Shown here: positions 5,347-6,039 of the stretch, piece by piece | Layout: each line of letters opens with the position of its first letter | Position numbering within the stretch: the first letter of the stretch is position 1 | From: Bacteroidota bacterium | GTDB lineage: Bacteria; Bacteroidota; Bacteroidia; Bacteroidales; F082 | Reading direction: 5' to 3' | Length of the DNA stretch: 6,039 nt | Assembly: GCA_002686705.1 (NCBI GenBank) | Contig: NYYH01000096.1 | Location: 1 to 6,039, forward strand | Program-made: the position numbers and the translations under genes | Notes under the pieces: generated by a model | The model's database searches: none | Seen by the model: the letters and a program-made list of their open reading frames with translations, nothing else | Told to the model about the DNA's origin: nothing

Positions 5347-5868
5347 CTAATTACTCCAGAGACATTTTCTTTCATTGCCAAATATAATATCCCATTCTGA
5401 ATAATTCCTATTTATATGCTTTGTACAATAAATGATTACGTCTTCTAATTTATCTTTATCTATATGCTCTATATATATTTCTGGATATTTATATCTTTTA
5501 TGGAATGAAGATACATCGTTCCAATATTTTTTATTCGATTCTTTGAATAATAGATAATGGCTATCATCATGAGAAATATCTTTAGGATAATGAAATAATA
5601 CATGAGCATGTTTCTCTTGTGTTTTTTTACCATTTTCGCAGAACATAAAACTTATAATTGAGTCCTGACTATTTTTAAATTTTGTAACCTTATTTCCGAT
5701 TAAATTCTTATTTAGGCAAAATGATATATACCTTGTGCAATTATGGATTTCATCGTATTTTAAAGAATTACCTGGTTGTGGCTCAATCGTCATGTACGTA
5801 GTTATATCGTATCTTTTCAGCAAATTTCGTATGTTATTTTTGTTTGAATATTTTAATAAATTATTCAT
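5347..5868 (-). CDS. Small HUH-type protein, probable Rep/nickase or Y1 transposase-like
   Basis: The 173 residues carry the order of motifs seen in HUH endonucleases: a beta-strand motif YMTIEPQPG (25-33), the metal-binding HAH motif KHAHVLFHYP (His87, His89) and a later YCTK (Tyr147-Lys150) as possible nicking tyrosine. Such enzymes cut one DNA strand and stay bound through tyrosine in rolling-circle replication, mobilisation or IS200/IS605-like transposition. The closing part (WDIIFGNERK) and small size recall short Rep-like proteins of islands and inovirus-like elements. Hits to a named family cannot be tested here, so the call rests on motifs and spacing. Composition is very AT-rich. The ATG has an AGGAGA SD 4 nt upstream and a matching promoter. 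No terminal hairpins typical of IS200/IS605 were seen beside it. Confidence 0.6.
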   Translation of the reverse strand: MNNLLKYSNKNNIRNLLKRYDITTYMTIEPQPGNSLKYDEIHNCTRYISFCLNKNLIGNKVTKFKNSQDSIISFMFCENGKKTQEKHAHVLFHYPKDISHDDSHYLLFKESNKKYWNDVSSFHKRYKYPEIYIEHIDKDKLEDVIIYCTKHINRNYSEWDIIFGNERKCLWSN

Positions 5869-5872
5869 TATA

Positions 5873-5878
5873 TCTCCT
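5873..5878 (-). promoter_or_regulatory. Ribosome-binding site of the HUH-type gene
   Basis: AGGAGA on the minus strand, 4 nt before the ATG at 5868, is the strongest SD serving a gene in the window and supports that start. Confidence 0.7.
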
Positions 5879-5896
5879 AAATTTATTTATACTTTT

Positions 5897-5924
5897 ATGG
5901 TATCATATAAACCCTCCTTGTCAA
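5897..5924 (-). promoter_or_regulatory. Promoter of the HUH-type gene
   Basis: On the minus strand TTGACA (5924-5919) is followed by 16 nt and an extended -10 TGA-TACCAT (TACCAT at 5902-5897). Transcription would start near 5890, leaving a short leader that contains the SD. The perfect -35 with a TGn element and correct distance make this the best promoter in the window. Its -35 lies inside the palindrome at 5919-5934. Confidence 0.5.
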
Positions 5925-5934
5925 CCATTTGACA
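5919..5934. promoter_or_regulatory. 16-bp operator-like palindrome between divergent genes
   Basis: TGTCAA (5919-5924) and TTGACA (5929-5934) are perfect inverted arms around CCAT. The site covers the -35 box of the HUH-type gene and ends 12 nt before the ATG of the divergent ORF. A protein bound here would block the former and could control both, perhaps a product of the divergent gene. It is seen as a perfect repeat; the binding protein is unknown. Confidence 0.5.
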
Positions 5935-5946
5935 GTACGTAAAATC

Positions 5947-6039
5947 ATGAATAAAGATTTAATAAATTCTGAACAATATCTAGAATGGTTGGATGATAAA
6001 GAATTTGAAAAAAAAGATGATAAAACGATAATATCTCAA
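5947..6039 (+). CDS. Start of a divergent gene, cut by the right edge
   Basis: An open frame of 31 codons runs from ATG to the last base of the window. The peptide MNKDLINSEQYLEWLDDKEFEKKDDK is acidic and helical, so it is protein-like, but too short to identify. There is no SD before this ATG. A TTGTCA/TAAAAT pair with 16-nt spacing (5918-5945) would start transcription a few bases after the ATG, so the true start may lie further right or the promoter is another. The divergent position across a palindrome would suit a regulator or a second mobility gene; that is inference. Confidence 0.4.
   Translation, partial: MNKDLINSEQYLEWLDDKEFEKKDDKTIISQ

Noticed and set aside
5898..5918. Three-codon leader (ATG ATA CCA TAA) after an AGGAGGG on the minus strand
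   Set aside because: It overlaps the -10 and spacer of the best promoter, so it would be absent from that transcript; it would matter only if transcription started further upstream.
1..6039. CRISPR array, insertion-sequence ends or rRNA
   Set aside because: No regularly spaced repeats of CRISPR size, no paired terminal inverted repeats around a transposase and no rRNA-like sequence were seen.

Overview
The window looks like the integrase-proximal end of a bacterial integrative element. The evidence is a tyrosine recombinase gene beside a 26-nt copy of a tRNA 3' end, sigma70-like promoter boxes, Shine-Dalgarno (SD) sites and AT-rich genes with little intergenic space. The host cannot be named. 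A CCA-encoding tRNA end and an integrase of the DUF6538-like type point to a Gram-negative, probably proteobacterial, host. The tRNA end has an 8-nt acceptor half followed by G and CCA. That is the geometry of bacterial selenocysteine tRNA, so the attachment site is most likely selC.

Layout. Positions 1-410 hold no convincing gene. They contain a strong 8-bp hairpin (237-259) and a 12-bp tandem repeat (339-362). The selC-like core lies at 411-436 without the 5' part of the tRNA. A terminator-like hairpin (471-491) and three TGTCGCA repeats (514-543) separate it from the integrase gene (557-2413, +). Convergent to the integrase, 22 nt away, is a 526-residue protein (2436-4016, -) with a C-terminal RecB/Cas4-type PD-(D/E)XK nuclease domain and an unrecognised N-terminal part of about 390 residues. 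Upstream of it is a tightly packed minus-strand cluster: a 239-residue unknown protein with a TTG start (4502-5221), a 29-codon ORF (4416-4505), a 53-codon ORF (4247-4408) and a 41-codon ORF (4125-4250). Two of the three junctions are 4-nt ATGA overlaps, and the last two ORFs look like diverged duplicates of each other. Next is a 173-residue protein with an HUH motif and a later YxxK tyrosine (5347-5868, -), probably a small Rep- or Y1-type nickase. It has a good promoter, a 16-bp operator-like palindrome and an SD. A divergent ORF (5947-6039, +) runs off the right edge.

How the parts may work together. The integrase would join and excise the element at selC, and the HUH protein could nick DNA for replication, mobilisation or transposition. 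The nuclease and the small-gene cluster are cargo of unknown purpose; nuclease cargo beside an integrase often has a role in defence or DNA processing, but nothing here proves one. The core is followed directly by the integrase but is not preceded by the body of a tRNA gene. The window is therefore better explained as a junction of two tandem elements, or as the attP of a circular form, than as a simple selC-element boundary.
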